Shown one piece after another: positions 1-9,624 of a stretch of DNA of 64,000 bases. The stretch is from Microvirga sesbaniae. Lineage in GTDB: Bacteria > Pseudomonadota > Alphaproteobacteria > Rhizobiales > Beijerinckiaceae. Within the stretch, counting starts at the first letter, position 1. Every line of letters starts with the position of its first letter. The notes beneath the pieces are model-generated. The model was not told where the DNA came from, did no database searches, and saw only the letters and a list, made by a program, of their open reading frames with translations. Location: assembly GCF_025460805.1 (NCBI RefSeq), contig NZ_JAMXFJ010000007.1:1-64000 (forward strand), written 5' to 3'. The translations under genes and the position numbers were made by a program.

Positions 1-352
1 CCGCGCGGTCGACCCGCGACTTGATCTCGCTCTTGGGCGCCCGCTTGAGCTTGAGCGAGAAGGCCATGTTGTCGGCCACCGTCATGTGCGGGTAGAGCGC
101 GTAGTTCTGGAACACCATGGCGATGTCGCGCTCTTTGGGCGGCACGTCGTTGACCACCTTCGGGCCGATGCGCAGCTCGCCGCCGGAGATGTTCTCCAGC
201 CCGGCGATCATGCGCAGCAGGGTCGACTTGCCGCAGCCCGACGGCCCGACCAGGATCACGAACTCCCCGTCCTGGATGTCGATCGACACCCCGTGGATGA
301 CCGGGACCGTTCCGAAATTCTTGCGGATGTTGCGGATCTCTACTGAGGCCAT
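1..352 (-). CDS. Carbohydrate ABC transporter ATP-binding protein (UgpC/MalK type), partial
   Basis: N-terminal part of a cytoplasmic ATPase that would energise the two permeases encoded just downstream on the same strand side (400-2185). The start is the ATG at 352, giving [15 protein letters not shown] Walker A motif GPSGCGKST lies near residue 40 and a Q-loop ([11 protein letters not shown]) near residue 80; both are typical of the MalK/UgpC/MsmK family. The gene runs off the left edge of the window, so the signature motif, Walker B and regulatory C-terminal domain are not visible. It lies 47 bp after the permease stop and is probably the last or next gene of a binding protein-permease-permease-ATPase operon. 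Substrate cannot be told from this piece. Confidence 0.93.
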   Translation of the reverse strand, partial: MASVEIRNIRKNFGTVPVIHGVSIDIQDGEFVILVGPSGCGKSTLLRMIAGLENISGGELRIGPKVVNDVPPKERDIAMVFQNYALYPHMTVADNMAFSLKLKRAPKSEIKSRVDRA

Positions 353-399
353 GTCAAAGTCTTCCCTGATGATGTCCGCCGATGTGACACGTCATGTCC

Positions 400-1251
400 T
401 CACCCTTTGACCGACCCCGCCATCAATCCCGCGACGATGTGCTTTTGTGCCGCGAAGAACATGATGATCGCCGGCAGGATCGTCAGCGTGATGAACGCCA
501 GGATGAGGTTCCAGTCCGTGGAGAACTCGCCCTGATAGACCATGATCCCGAGAGGCCACGGATAGAGGGTATCGCGGTTCAGCACCACGAGAGGGAGAAG
601 GTAGTTGTTCCAACTGTGCACGAAGACGATGACCGACACCGTCGCGAGGATCGGGCGCGACAACGGCAGGATCACATGCCAGAAGAACCGGAAATAGCCG
701 CAGCCGTCGATCACGGCCGCCTCGAAGAGGTCCTTCGGCATCTGCCGGAAGGAGTTGCGGAACAGGAGGATGCTCATGGCCAGGCCGAAGGCGACCTGGG
801 GCAGCACCACGCCCCAGTAGGTGTCGAGAAGACCGAGATCACGGATCTTGATGAAGAGCGGCAGGATCGCGGTGGCGGCCGGAAACATCAACCCGAGAAG
901 CAGATAGTTCAGGAGGAAGGTCGCGCCGAAGAAGCGGACATGCACGAACACGAAGGCGGCCATCGCGGACGTGGCGACGGTCAGGATGACCGTCAGGACC
1001 GCGATGACCAGGGAGTTCCCCATCAGCTGCCAGTAACGACCGCTGGCAAGAATCTCCCAGTAGTTCATCCATTCCCACTGGCTGGGCACGCCGAACGGAT
1101 TGACTCTCAGGTCGCCGAGCGACTTGAACCCGCCCAGGGCCGTGGTCAGCAAGGGGATCAACACGCCTCCGGCGACGACGAAGAGAATGGCATAGCGAAG
1201 GACCGGGGCGATGGTGACCGGCGTATCGTAGCGGGCAGCGGTGCTAGTCAT
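400..1251 (-). CDS. Carbohydrate ABC transporter permease (MalG/UgpE family)
   Basis: Inner-membrane permease of 283 aa, the usual length for the MalG-type subunit of CUT1 sugar importers. The first membrane segment is at about residues 15-35. The EAA loop that docks the ATPase is visible as EAAVIDGCGYFRFFWHVILP near residues 175-195, and the protein ends in KHIVAGLMAGSVKG, a common MalG-family terminus. Its start overlaps the upstream permease gene by 8 bp, indicating translational coupling. It works with the MalF-type permease, the binding protein at 2247-3518 and the ATPase at the left edge. Confidence 0.95.
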   Translation of the reverse strand: MTSTAARYDTPVTIAPVLRYAILFVVAGGVLIPLLTTALGGFKSLGDLRVNPFGVPSQWEWMNYWEILASGRYWQLMGNSLVIAVLTVILTVATSAMAAFVFVHVRFFGATFLLNYLLLGLMFPAATAILPLFIKIRDLGLLDTYWGVVLPQVAFGLAMSILLFRNSFRQMPKDLFEAAVIDGCGYFRFFWHVILPLSRPILATVSVIVFVHSWNNYLLPLVVLNRDTLYPWPLGIMVYQGEFSTDWNLILAFITLTILPAIIMFFAAQKHIVAGLMAGSVKG

Positions 1252-2185
1252 GGCGCATGAGGACCCGTTTGTAGCCGAAGGCGAACACGACGCAGATCAG
1301 GAACAGAACCACCCCGACCGCACTGCCGAAGCCGATCCTCGTCCTGGTGACACCGTAGGTGTAGAGATAGGTCACCATGGTCTGGGTGCTGTCCGAGGGA
1401 CCGCCCTTCGTCAGCGGCATGATGAGGTCGAAGAGCTGGATCGACCCGAGGATGGCAAAGAAGACGGAGAGCCGGATCGTCGACCCGAGGAGCGGCACCG
1501 TGATCCGCCGGAAGATCTGCCAGCCTGTCGCGCCGTCGATATGCGCGGCCTCGTACAGGCTGCGGTCGATCTGCTGGAGGCCGGCGATGTACAGCATCAT
1601 GTGGAAGCCGAAATATTTCCAGATCACGACCACCATGATGGCATAGATGGCGATGTCCGGTTCCGCGAGAATGTGGATCGGATCGGCGCCGAACAGCTCC
1701 AGCAGCTTCGCGAGAAGGCCGTACTCGCCGTCGTAGACGAAGCGCCAGATGAGACCTGCGGCGATTTCCGCAAGGATGTAGGGCAGGAAGAAGATGAGCC
1801 GGAAGGTTGCCGTCCCCCGCACGCGGTCGGCCAGGAGGATGGCCATTCCCAAGGCGAGCGGGAGCTGGATCGCCAGCGACACCACGATGATCAGCAGATT
1901 GTTCGTCAGCGCGATGCGAAACGCACGGTTCGCGAACAGGAGCTCGAAGTTCCGCCATCCGACGAAATCGGTCGGCGCTCCATACCCGTTCCAGTTATAG
2001 AAACTGTACCAGGCGGCTTCGCCCATCGGCAGCGCGACGAAGAGAGTGAAGAGAAGCAGCGCCGGAGGCAGGAACAGCAGCACGATGGCCGTTGATCCGC
2101 CGATGCTGGTCGAGGACGCCCGCAACCATGAGGGTGCCTGGAAGACCGCCTTCGCCGTCCCACCCGTGACACTCGTCGCCATCAT
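1244..2185 (-). CDS. Carbohydrate ABC transporter permease (MalF/UgpA family)
   Basis: Inner-membrane permease of 313 aa. A cytoplasmic N-terminus of about 30 residues precedes the first membrane segment (VLLFLPPALLLFTLFVALP). The EAA loop is EAAHIDGATGWQIFRRITVP at about residues 210-230, the family docking motif for the ATPase. Length and order match the MalF-type partner of the 400-1251 permease. It lies 61 bp downstream of the binding-protein gene, with a strong hairpin in the gap that probably sets the ratio of binding protein to permease. Substrate is unknown; a sugar or sugar derivative is expected from the family. Confidence 0.95.
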   Translation of the reverse strand: MMATSVTGGTAKAVFQAPSWLRASSTSIGGSTAIVLLFLPPALLLFTLFVALPMGEAAWYSFYNWNGYGAPTDFVGWRNFELLFANRAFRIALTNNLLIIVVSLAIQLPLALGMAILLADRVRGTATFRLIFFLPYILAEIAAGLIWRFVYDGEYGLLAKLLELFGADPIHILAEPDIAIYAIMVVVIWKYFGFHMMLYIAGLQQIDRSLYEAAHIDGATGWQIFRRITVPLLGSTIRLSVFFAILGSIQLFDLIMPLTKGGPSDSTQTMVTYLYTYGVTRTRIGFGSAVGVVLFLICVVFAFGYKRVLMRHD

Positions 2186-2207
2186 TCCCTCCCTGAACGC
2201 GCGGCAG

Positions 2208-2232
2208 GGAAGAGCGGCCGGGCCGCTCTTCC
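2208..2232 (-). promoter_or_regulatory. Intercistronic hairpin between binding-protein and permease genes
   Basis: A perfect inverted repeat with 12-bp arms (GGAAGAGCGGCC and its complement) around one central base lies in the 61-bp gap after the binding-protein stop. No T-run follows on the minus strand. In ABC operons such hairpins usually protect the upstream binding-protein mRNA or cause partial termination; that role is inferred here. Confidence 0.7.
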
Positions 2233-2246
2233 GGGATTTGGCCAGT

Positions 2247-3518
2247 TTACTGGGCGAGTTCCCAGGCTTGTTGGACGGCCTCGGCCGCTTCCGTCGGTTT
2301 CATGCGTCCGGCGGCGAGATCGGCCGAGATGTCATTGACCACCGCGCCGACCGACGGTCCAAGCATCTGATCATAATAGAGCTGGTGATACTTGGACTTG
2401 GAAACATTCTCCGCAATCTGACGCAGGATCGGGTTCTTGATCGCATCCTGGGTGCCGATGACGACGGGGATGTAGAAACCGCGCTCGGCCGCTTGGCGCT
2501 GGTTTTCCGCTTCCGAGAAGAACTTCAGGAAGTCTGCGGCCTCCTTCGGCGATCCTTTCGTCACCAGCCAGCCGTTCAAACCGCCGAGGGTATCGCTCGG
2601 ATCGCCTTTGCCGCCTGCAACCGTCGGGAAAGGAAACCAGCCCAGCTTGTCGTCCGGAATGCCGACCTTGTCGGCCGAGTTGGCTTTCATGGTATTGAGG
2701 AGCCCGTTCAGCATGAGCATCATCGCGCCCTTGCCGTCGCCGAACTGTCCTGCCGATTGAGGATAGGTCGCCCCGAGGAAGCCGGCCTGGAACGGCTTGA
2801 GGTCCACCAGTTGCTTGAACACTTCGCCGGCCTTGACGAAGGTCGTGTCGGCAAAGCCCTTGCCCTCGCCGCGCAGGGCGGCCTCGAAAGCGTCCTTGCC
2901 GCCGATCCTGATCGCCAGATGCGACCAATAGAAATGGACCGGCCACTTGTCGGCTCCGCCCGTGATGAGCGGCGTGATCCCGGCAGCCTGCAGCTTCTTC
3001 ACTGCACCGAGCAGGTCATCCCAGGTCTTGATCGAGGATGCGTCGACGCCCGCCTTCGCGAAAAGATCCTTGTTGTAGAAGAAGCCCACCTGTGCCGTGT
3101 GCATCGGCACACCATAGATCTTGTCGTTGACGGTGTAGGCTTGCACCGCGGCCGGAACGAAGCGCGCCTTCCAGGGAGCATCCATGACCGGCGTCAGGTC
3201 CTCGATGACCCCCGCCTTGACCTGATCGCGCAGGACGCCTCCTGCCCAACTGTAGATGATGTTCGGCCTGTCCGACGATTGCAGGAGCGTCGTCAGCTTC
3301 TTCTTGTAAGCCTCGTTTTCCAGATATTGAACGTCCACCTTCACGCCCGGATGGGAGGCCTCGTAGCGTCGGGCGATGTCGTTCCAGAATCCTGTAACCT
3401 GCGGGTTCTGCTCGACATGCAGCATCCGGACCGTCACGTCGGCGAGTGCCGCGGTCATTCCGCTGCATGAGGCGGCGATCGCGCAGGCAGCCGCAAGCAT
3501 CAGCTTTTTGTAGCTCAT
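2247..3518 (-). CDS. Extracellular solute-binding protein of the sugar ABC transporter
   Basis: Periplasmic binding protein of 423 aa, family 1 (COG1653 type). A cleavable signal peptide covers about residues 1-26 (hydrophobic core ending near AALA-D). The mature protein starts with DVTVRMLHVEQNP, and GVPMHTAQVGFFYNKDLFAKAG near residue 130 is the hinge region usual for this family. It is the first gene of the minus-strand operon and is transcribed divergently from the ROK regulator. The Gfo/Idh and ThuA genes across the divergent promoter suggest the ligand is a sugar, polyol or glycoside later oxidised by the dehydrogenase. Confidence 0.94.
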   Translation of the reverse strand: MSYKKLMLAAACAIAASCSGMTAALADVTVRMLHVEQNPQVTGFWNDIARRYEASHPGVKVDVQYLENEAYKKKLTTLLQSSDRPNIIYSWAGGVLRDQVKAGVIEDLTPVMDAPWKARFVPAAVQAYTVNDKIYGVPMHTAQVGFFYNKDLFAKAGVDASSIKTWDDLLGAVKKLQAAGITPLITGGADKWPVHFYWSHLAIRIGGKDAFEAALRGEGKGFADTTFVKAGEVFKQLVDLKPFQAGFLGATYPQSAGQFGDGKGAMMLMLNGLLNTMKANSADKVGIPDDKLGWFPFPTVAGGKGDPSDTLGGLNGWLVTKGSPKEAADFLKFFSEAENQRQAAERGFYIPVVIGTQDAIKNPILRQIAENVSKSKYHQLYYDQMLGPSVGAVVNDISADLAAGRMKPTEAAEAVQQAWELAQ

Positions 3519-3568
3519 TGCCGTTCTCCTCGGTGTTTCCTCTGCCAGGGCTTTTCGCCCTTTTATTT

Positions 3569-3703
3569 GGATAGCGCATTAAAACGTGGACGCCAGATGG
3601 GGGGCTGTCAAGCGGTTTATCCCATTTATTACGGACATCTGGTGCAGCGGCGATCATTGACAGGCCGTGATCCCTCCATAATAAATACGGTATCCGCATT
3701 AAA
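3569..3703. promoter_or_regulatory. Divergent promoter with two direct repeats, candidate ROK operators
   Basis: The 196-bp gap between the binding protein and the ROK gene contains two similar 15-mers, GGATAGCGCATTAAA (3569-3583) and GGTATCCGCATTAAA (3689-3703), identical at 11 positions. The second ends next to the ribosome binding site GAGG (3704-3707) of the ROK gene. Placement suggests operators for the ROK protein on both transcription units. The region is AT-rich compared with its surroundings. Confidence 0.5.
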
Positions 3704-3714
3704 GAGGTTGGCCC

Positions 3715-4962
3715 ATGCCGGCGGACGGTGCCGCAATGAAGACTGCCGATCCCGAACTGATGCGGGCGATCAACCGTTTCCTCGTCATGGATGCCATCCG
3801 CCGCTCCGGCACGATCTCCCGCGTCGAGATCTCGGAGCGGACGGAACTGAGCCCCACCACCGTCTCGGCCATCACGGCGGCCCTCCTCGAAGACGGCCTG
3901 ATCGTCCCACGCCAAGTCGCCCCCACGCCCGATCAGGTCCGTGGACGGCCGCGCATCATGCTCGAGCTCAACCCGGCTGCCGCTTCGGTCTGCGGTGCGA
4001 AGCTTGCTCCCAACAAGATCACCATCGCGGTCACCAACTTCCAGGCGGACGTCCTCGGCACGGTGTCGATCCCGATCAGGGTCGACCGCCAACCCGCCTC
4101 GGTCATCCTCGACCTCGTGGAGGACGGCGTTCGTTCCTGCATCGAGGCGACGGGGTTACAGGTCGAGGACATCAACAGTCTCTGCCTCGGCGTGCCGGGA
4201 ATTGTCGAGCGCGCCTCCGGCATCTGCCGTTACAGCCCGATCTTCTCGGAGCGCGATCTCAAGCTCGGCCTCGATCTCCAGGATCGCCTGAAGGTGCCGA
4301 CGACGGTCGACAGCGACGTCAACCTGATCACCCTTGCCGAGCAATGGTTCGGGCATGGCCGGGACCTCAGCGACTTCCTGGTCGTCTCCATCGAGCACAC
4401 GATCGGGCTCGGCATCATTCATGGCGGAGAACTCTTCCGCGGGGCGAACGGTCTCAGCCCGGATCTGGGCGACCTGATCGTGTCGCCCAACGGCAGCATC
4501 GGAAACGGCTCCCTCCCGGGGCGCCTCTCCGGGATCGCTTCGACGACCGCGATCCTGTCCACGGCGGCCGATCTTGCCCGTGGAACGCCGCAGGAGAAGC
4601 TCCTGCGCGGGACGCGCGGCATGGACCACGCCGTGTCGCTCGCTCAGGGCGGCGACCGGCGGATCGCGGGGATTTTCGAAGAGGCCGGCCGGGCCCTGGG
4701 GATCGCCATCGCGAACCTGATCACCCTTTTCGCCCCACCGAAGGTCATTCTCGCCGGATCGGCCCTCCAGGCGGGTGAACTGCTCCTCGCGCCCTTGCGC
4801 GATGCGGTCCAGGCCGCAACGCCCGAAACCATCTCCGGAGTGACCGAGATCGTGGTCCATGAGTCCAGCGACGACACCTGGGCCCGTGGCGCCGCGGCCC
4901 TCACCCTGCGCGATCTCTACGGCGCCCCCTGGGGGACGACCGGACCGGCCAAGAAGCGCTAA
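3715..4962 (+). CDS. ROK family transcriptional regulator
   Basis: Cytoplasmic regulator of 415 aa. A winged helix-turn-helix near residues 20-75 (SRVEISERTELSPTTVSAI) is followed by a ROK sugar-kinase-like domain (LCLGVPGIVE, DSDVNLITLAEQWFG, GLGIIHGGELFRGANG). The length is normal for NagC/XylR-type repressors. The start at 3715 is chosen because GAGG lies 7 bp upstream; a second ATG is 21 bp further. It lies head-to-head with the sugar ABC operon and is followed after 30 bp by the dehydrogenase gene, so it most likely senses the transported sugar and controls both units. Confidence 0.93.
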   Translation: MPADGAAMKTADPELMRAINRFLVMDAIRRSGTISRVEISERTELSPTTVSAITAALLEDGLIVPRQVAPTPDQVRGRPRIMLELNPAAASVCGAKLAPNKITIAVTNFQADVLGTVSIPIRVDRQPASVILDLVEDGVRSCIEATGLQVEDINSLCLGVPGIVERASGICRYSPIFSERDLKLGLDLQDRLKVPTTVDSDVNLITLAEQWFGHGRDLSDFLVVSIEHTIGLGIIHGGELFRGANGLSPDLGDLIVSPNGSIGNGSLPGRLSGIASTTAILSTAADLARGTPQEKLLRGTRGMDHAVSLAQGGDRRIAGIFEEAGRALGIAIANLITLFAPPKVILAGSALQAGELLLAPLRDAVQAATPETISGVTEIVVHESSDDTWARGAAALTLRDLYGAPWGTTGPAKKR

Positions 4963-4992
4963 CGCCAATCTCAATCATGCAAGGGAGTGAAC

Positions 4993-6090
4993 ATGGAACG
5001 CCTGGGTATCGGCATCATCGGATGCGGGAATATCAGCGAAGCCTATCTCAAGGCCGCGACAAACTTTCCAATCCTCGACATCAAGGGAATCGCCGACATC
5101 CGACCGGAGGCGGCCGAGGCCCGTGCATCCCAGTTCGGGCTGCGGGCGATGTCGGTCGACGACATGCTTGCGGATCCGTCGATCCAGATCGTGGTCAATC
5201 TCACGATCCCTGCCGCCCACGTGGAGGTGGGTTTAAGGGCCCTGGCCGCCGGCAAGCACGTTCACTCGGAAAAGCCTCTTGGTCTCACGACCGCCGAGAC
5301 CCGCCCTCTCCTGCACATGGCCAAGGAGCGAGGGCTGCGCGTCGGCTGCGCGCCCGATACGTTCCTTGGCGGCTCGCACCAGACCTGCCGCAAGCTTATC
5401 GACGAGGGAGTGATCGGCCGTCCCCTGGCGGGCAGCGCCTTCTTCATGTGCCCCGGCCACGAGCGCTGGCACCCCAATCCCGCCTTCTACTACGCCAAAG
5501 GCGGCGGGCCGATGCTGGACATGGGTCCCTACTACATCACGGCTCTCGTGAACCTCATCGGGCCCGTTGCCAGGGTGGCTGGCATAACATCCCGAGCCAG
5601 GACCGAACGCGAGATCACGAGCGAGCCGTTGAAGGGCACCATGATCCCCGTGGAGGTGGCAACGCACGTCGCAGGGACGCTCGAGTTCGTCTCCGGCGCG
5701 GTCGTCTCGATCGCCATGAGCTTCGATGTGCCCCGGCACCGCCACAGGCCGATCGAGCTGTACGGCACGGCGGGCAGCCTGAGCGTTCCGGATCCCAACC
5801 GCTTCTTCGGCGCCATCGAGCTCGCCACGGCGGCGAAGGATTGGACGGAGCAGCCCACCGAGCATCCCTATGCGAGCGGGAACTACCGGATTATCGGCGT
5901 CGCCGACATGGCACACGCGATCCGATCCGGACGCCCTCACCGCGCATCGGGTGAGCTCGCCTTCCATGCGCTCGAAGTCATGGAAGCCTTCCAGCTGTCC
6001 TCCGAGCGGGGAACCCACGTCACCATCGAGTCGCGACCGGAACGACCGGCCATGCTGCCGACGACGCTTCCGTTCGGCTCGCTCGACTAG
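4993..6090 (+). CDS. Gfo/Idh/MocA family NAD(P)-dependent oxidoreductase
   Basis: Protein of 365 aa with an N-terminal Rossmann motif [15 protein letters not shown] (residues 5-20) and the EKPLGLT motif near residue 95 whose Lys is catalytic in this family. The C-terminal beta-sheet domain contains [16 protein letters not shown]. The family oxidises sugars, polyols such as inositol, or sugar acids. I prefer the ATG at 4993 over the GTG at 4987 because AAGGGAG ends 5 bp before the ATG. It lies between the ROK regulator and the ThuA gene and likely performs the first step on the sugar imported by the divergent transporter. Confidence 0.93.
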   Translation: MERLGIGIIGCGNISEAYLKAATNFPILDIKGIADIRPEAAEARASQFGLRAMSVDDMLADPSIQIVVNLTIPAAHVEVGLRALAAGKHVHSEKPLGLTTAETRPLLHMAKERGLRVGCAPDTFLGGSHQTCRKLIDEGVIGRPLAGSAFFMCPGHERWHPNPAFYYAKGGGPMLDMGPYYITALVNLIGPVARVAGITSRARTEREITSEPLKGTMIPVEVATHVAGTLEFVSGAVVSIAMSFDVPRHRHRPIELYGTAGSLSVPDPNRFFGAIELATAAKDWTEQPTEHPYASGNYRIIGVADMAHAIRSGRPHRASGELAFHALEVMEAFQLSSERGTHVTIESRPERPAMLPTTLPFGSLD

Positions 6091-6119
6091 AATACATCGC
6101 GAAACCGGGAGGTAAGAGA

Positions 6120-6761
6120 ATGCGCGAGGCACTGATTGTGTGGGGCGGCTGGAGCGGGCACGAGCCGGAGCAATGCGCCTCCATCATCGCCGGCATGCTG
6201 GAGGAGGAAGGTTTCAAAGTCTACGTCGAGAATTCGACGGAAGCCTTCGCCGATCCCGGTCTGTCCGACATGAGTCTGGTGGTTCCTATCTATACCATGT
6301 CGAAGATCGAGAAGGAGGAGCTGAGCAATCTCACGGCGGCGGTCCGTGGCGGCGTCGGCCTTGCCGGCTATCACGGCGGCATGGGCGATGCCTTCCGTGA
6401 GGCGGTCGAGTACCAGTTCATGTGCGGCGGACAATGGGTGGCCCATCCCGGCAACATCATCGACTACCGCGTGAACGTCACGCGCCCCGACGATCCGGTC
6501 ATGCAGGGCATCCGGGACTTCGACTACCATTCCGAGCAGTACTACATGCATGTGGACCCGTCGAACGAGGTGCTCGCCACCACCACCTTCTCGGGCGAGC
6601 ACGCCCCCTGGATCAACGGCGTCGTCATGCCGGTGGTCTGGAAGCGCCGTCACGGCCAGGGCCGGGTCTTCTACAGCTCCCTCGGCCATGTGGCGAAGGA
6701 GTTCGACGTGCCGGAGATGCGCACCATCTTCAAGCGCGGCATGCTCTGGGCGGCGCGTTGA
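6120..6761 (+). CDS. ThuA domain-containing protein
   Basis: Cytoplasmic protein of 213 aa with the ThuA fold (class I glutamine amidotransferase-like). Visible features are [15 protein letters not shown] at the N-terminus, [11 protein letters not shown] near residue 85 and [20 protein letters not shown] near residue 180. ThuA proteins were named in trehalose utilisation of rhizobia and often stand beside Gfo/Idh/MocA genes, but their exact reaction is not settled. An AGGTAAG sequence precedes the start. It lies 29 bp after the dehydrogenase and closes this plus-strand catabolic operon. Confidence 0.92.
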   Translation: MREALIVWGGWSGHEPEQCASIIAGMLEEEGFKVYVENSTEAFADPGLSDMSLVVPIYTMSKIEKEELSNLTAAVRGGVGLAGYHGGMGDAFREAVEYQFMCGGQWVAHPGNIIDYRVNVTRPDDPVMQGIRDFDYHSEQYYMHVDPSNEVLATTTFSGEHAPWINGVVMPVVWKRRHGQGRVFYSSLGHVAKEFDVPEMRTIFKRGMLWAAR

Positions 6762-6792
6762 ATGCCAGGCTCATAGAAATGGGATAACGCTT

Positions 6793-6840
6793 AGAGCATC
6801 GGACCCGAGACTGGGCCCGCTTTTCACGTCCGGTGCTCTC
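6793..6840. repeat. Palindromic intergenic repeat (family A)
   Basis: Copy of a dispersed element bounded by AGCATCGGA and its complement, here AGAGCATCGGACCCGAGAC at the left and ACGTCCGGTGCTCT at the right. It lies between convergent genes (ThuA and the exporter), where it could also act as a bidirectional terminator. Confidence 0.75.
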
Positions 6841-6878
6841 GTCCCTGGTCCCGCGCGGGCCATGCCCTGGCCTTGCCC

Positions 6879-8063
6879 TTACAGGATCCGGTAGACGGCC
6901 AGGGCCAGGATGGAACAGGCCGCCATGGCGGCAACCGTGGACAGGGGCGTGCCGTTGTGGAACAGCGACACGGCCACACCCATTGCGGCCCCGAACCCAA
7001 GCGAACTCGCCGACAGCATGGAGGATGCCAGCCCTGCGATATCGCCCATGGGCTCCAGGGCCAGTTGAACGGCATTGCCGCCGACGAGACCGAATGACAG
7101 ACACACCAGGACAACCAGGGGCAACAGGAGCGCAAGGGGCAAGGGTCCGATCGAGATCAGCACGAGCAGAGCGATGCTGCAGGCCGCCCCCATGACCAGA
7201 CCCGCCGTGAGCGGGTATTGTGGCTCGATGCCCCTGGCATTCAGTCGTCCATTGAGGAAGCTGCCGGTCACGATCCCCGACGCCGTCAAGGCAAAGGTCG
7301 CTCCATAGAGCGTCGGCGACAGTCCATAGACGCCCATCATGACGAGCGGCGAACCCGTCACGTAGGAGAACAGACAGCCGAACATGAGCGTCTGGATCAA
7401 AAGGAACTTGATGCTCTGCCGTGTGGTGAACACGCGCAGATAATTGCCGGCAAGCTGCCGGACCGACAGGCGGTTCTGAGCGCCAGGCCGATAGGACTCC
7501 GCATAGCACAACAGCATGAGGGCGAAGGTGAAAGCTCCGGTCGCAGACAAAAAGAAGTAGATGCTGCGCCAATCGTGAAACAGCAGCAGGAGAACCGACC
7601 CGATGGTCGGGGCCGACAGAGGAGCCAGCAGCTGCATCACCTGCACGTAGGACTGTTTCGAGCGCCCCGTCGAACCGGTAAAAAGGTCCCGAATGATCGC
7701 AGCCGACAGCGAGCGGCTCGCGCCGGCTCCGCAACCTTGAAGGAAGCGCCACACGACCAAGCTCTCGAAGCTCGGTGACAACGCACAGCCTAGCCCCGCC
7801 AGGGTGTAGATCGCCGTCGAGACCAGAATGACCGGTTTGCGCCCGAACCGATCGCTCAGCGGCCCGTACACGAGGGGCGAACCGGCGAAGCCTGCCATGA
7901 AGGCGCTGAGGGTCAGCCCGACCGTGCCCGGCGATACGGAGAATGCCGCTGCGATGTGCGGCACGCCGGAGAGGGCCATATCCGTGCCGAGGGCGGCCAA
8001 TCCACTGAAGAGCGCGACCAAGGCCAGGAAACCGAATGAATGGGGATCGAGTTTTCGGATCAT
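6879..8063 (-). CDS. MFS exporter, Bcr/CflA drug-resistance subfamily
   Basis: Inner-membrane protein of 394 aa with about 12 predicted membrane segments. The loop 2-3 signature [16 protein letters not shown] lies near residues 67-82, and the N-terminus ([18 protein letters not shown]) is typical of Bcr/CflA proteins, which expel bicyclomycin, chloramphenicol or other small molecules by proton antiport. The start is the ATG at 8063. It is transcribed divergently from the aldo/keto reductase, with a 113-bp gap. Actual substrate is unknown. Confidence 0.92.
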   Translation of the reverse strand: MIRKLDPHSFGFLALVALFSGLAALGTDMALSGVPHIAAAFSVSPGTVGLTLSAFMAGFAGSPLVYGPLSDRFGRKPVILVSTAIYTLAGLGCALSPSFESLVVWRFLQGCGAGASRSLSAAIIRDLFTGSTGRSKQSYVQVMQLLAPLSAPTIGSVLLLLFHDWRSIYFFLSATGAFTFALMLLCYAESYRPGAQNRLSVRQLAGNYLRVFTTRQSIKFLLIQTLMFGCLFSYVTGSPLVMMGVYGLSPTLYGATFALTASGIVTGSFLNGRLNARGIEPQYPLTAGLVMGAACSIALLVLISIGPLPLALLLPLVVLVCLSFGLVGGNAVQLALEPMGDIAGLASSMLSASSLGFGAAMGVAVSLFHNGTPLSTVAAMAACSILALAVYRIL

Positions 8064-8176
8064 GTCGCCTCTGTGAGTGGAAATCGCCAGTGGGTGATCA
8101 ACATAACCTTAGCCGATCGGGAGGCACCTGCCATACCTATCCCATCCCGACGGTCCCGGAGACAAGGAACCCTACC

Positions 8177-9166
8177 ATGACACAGCCACAACGGATGGAG
8201 ACCCGGCAGCTTGGACGATCCGGCCCTGTCGTGTCGGCCCTCGGCCTCGGTTGCATGTCCCTCTCCGGCGTCTACGGGGAGAGCAATGACGAGGAGGCTG
8301 TCTCTCTCATACGCCATGGGCTCGACCAGGGCGTGACCCTGCTCGATTCCGCCGACATGTATGGCTGGGGGCAGAACGAAGAGTTGGTCGGACGGGCCAT
8401 CGCCGGGCGCCGCGATGAGGTTGTCCTTGCCACCAAGTTCGGTCAGGTGCGGTCCGAGACGGGCCAAGGCGTGAACGGCCGGCCCGAATATGTGCGCCAA
8501 GCCTGTGAGGCCAGCCTGAGGCGTCTCAAGGTCGATGTCATCGACCTTTACTACCAGCACCGTGTCGACCCTCACGTGCCGATCGAAGAGACGGTCGGGG
8601 CCATGGCGGACCTCGTGCGGCAGGGCAAGGTCCGCTATCTCGGACTATCGGAAGCTCGACCGGAAACCATCCGCCGGGCCCACAGCGTTCATCCGATCAG
8701 TGCCGTCCAGACGGAGTTTTCCCTGCTCTACCGTCAAGAGGCGGAGGAGACCTTGCGGACCACCCGGGAACTGGGCATCGGCTTTGTGGCCTATTCGCCG
8801 CTCGGCCGTGGATTCCTCGCAGGGGGAATCCATGATCGGGACCAGGTCAAAGGGGATCGCCGGGCTCAGCATCCCCGCTTTCAGGCGGAGCATTTCGCGC
8901 ATAACCGGGCCTTGGTCGGCCGGGTGGAAGTGCTCGCACGGGACAAGGGATGCACGCCGGCGCAGCTCGTGCTGGCCTGGCTTCTGGCGCAAGGACCGGA
9001 TGTCGTGCCCATCCCCGGCACGAAGCGGCGCGAACGGCTGGACGACAACCTCGGGGCGTTGCAGGTGCATCTGTCTGCGGAGGACGTGACCCGCATTTCC
9101 GATACCGTGCCGGCCGGCGCAGCCTCGGGCCAACGCTATCCTGACATGGCAACGGTGTACCGCTGA
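8177..9166 (+). CDS. Aldo/keto reductase
   Basis: NADPH-dependent oxidoreductase of 329 aa with a (beta/alpha)8 barrel. The catalytic tetrad is visible: Asp and Tyr in [11 protein letters not shown], Lys in VLATKFG and His in DLYYQHRVD. The C-terminal cofactor motif is [18 protein letters not shown]. The profile resembles the AKR11/AKR13 groups, which reduce small aldehydes such as methylglyoxal. The start at 8177 follows AAGGAA by 9 bp; longer in-frame extensions reach into the neighbouring promoter. It is divergent from the exporter, with which it may share stress-linked regulation. Confidence 0.93.
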   Translation: MTQPQRMETRQLGRSGPVVSALGLGCMSLSGVYGESNDEEAVSLIRHGLDQGVTLLDSADMYGWGQNEELVGRAIAGRRDEVVLATKFGQVRSETGQGVNGRPEYVRQACEASLRRLKVDVIDLYYQHRVDPHVPIEETVGAMADLVRQGKVRYLGLSEARPETIRRAHSVHPISAVQTEFSLLYRQEAEETLRTTRELGIGFVAYSPLGRGFLAGGIHDRDQVKGDRRAQHPRFQAEHFAHNRALVGRVEVLARDKGCTPAQLVLAWLLAQGPDVVPIPGTKRRERLDDNLGALQVHLSAEDVTRISDTVPAGAASGQRYPDMATVYR

Positions 9167-9199
9167 GCATTTTTCGGTGAAGCGGATCCGGTTCACCGC
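9166..9199. repeat. GGTGAA/TTCACC hairpin repeat, copy 1
   Basis: A short dispersed element directly after the aldo/keto reductase stop: GCATTTTTCGGTGAA, a spacer containing GGATCCG, then TTCACCG. A close second copy is at 11009-11052. The arms can form a hairpin and it may serve as the terminator of the reductase gene. Confidence 0.65.
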
Positions 9200-9214
9200 C
9201 TCACGATGGGAGCA

Positions 9215-9606
9215 TCGGACAATCGGGATGACCGGCACGAGGCCCGGCCATGACGTGCGGAGGGTATCATCACCGGACTCGCCACTCTCCTGCGTCATCA
9301 CCCGCTCACACCACCCTCCACGTCATCACCGGGCTTGTCCCGGTGATCCCGCTTCTGTAGGGCGCCGCGCTTCACCGGATCGGGATGGCCGGCACAAGGC
9401 CGGCCATGACGTGAGGAGGGTGTCAGGGCCGGACCGGGTGTTCACCCTCCACGTCATCGCCGGGTGTGTCCCGCTGAACGCGATCGGTGGACCGCCGAGC
9501 GCATCCTGCGGACGAAAGCGAGCCACGCTCAACGATGCGCCAGGCAAGAGGGGAGCATCGGATCCGATCCCAAACCTGGATCCACTGTTCACGTCCGATG
9601 CTCTCC
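9215..9606. repeat. Cluster of palindromic intergenic repeats (families A and B)
   Basis: The 537-bp gap between the reductase and the kinase has no convincing gene. It holds family B units, with core GGCCGGCACAAGGCCGGCC or GTCATCACCGGGCTTGTCC and an edge ATGACGTG, at about 9220-9258, 9318-9351 and 9378-9413. A family A palindrome (GAGCATCGGATCCGATC to TCCGATGCTCTC) follows at 9553-9604. Confidence 0.75.
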
Positions 9607-9624
9607 GTCTCAGGAGCGCCAAGA

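Noticed and set aside
394-2095. Long plus-strand open frames antisense to the sugar permease genes
   Set aside because: They are antisense to clear permease genes and have His/Arg/Glu-rich composition typical of shadow frames in GC-rich DNA.
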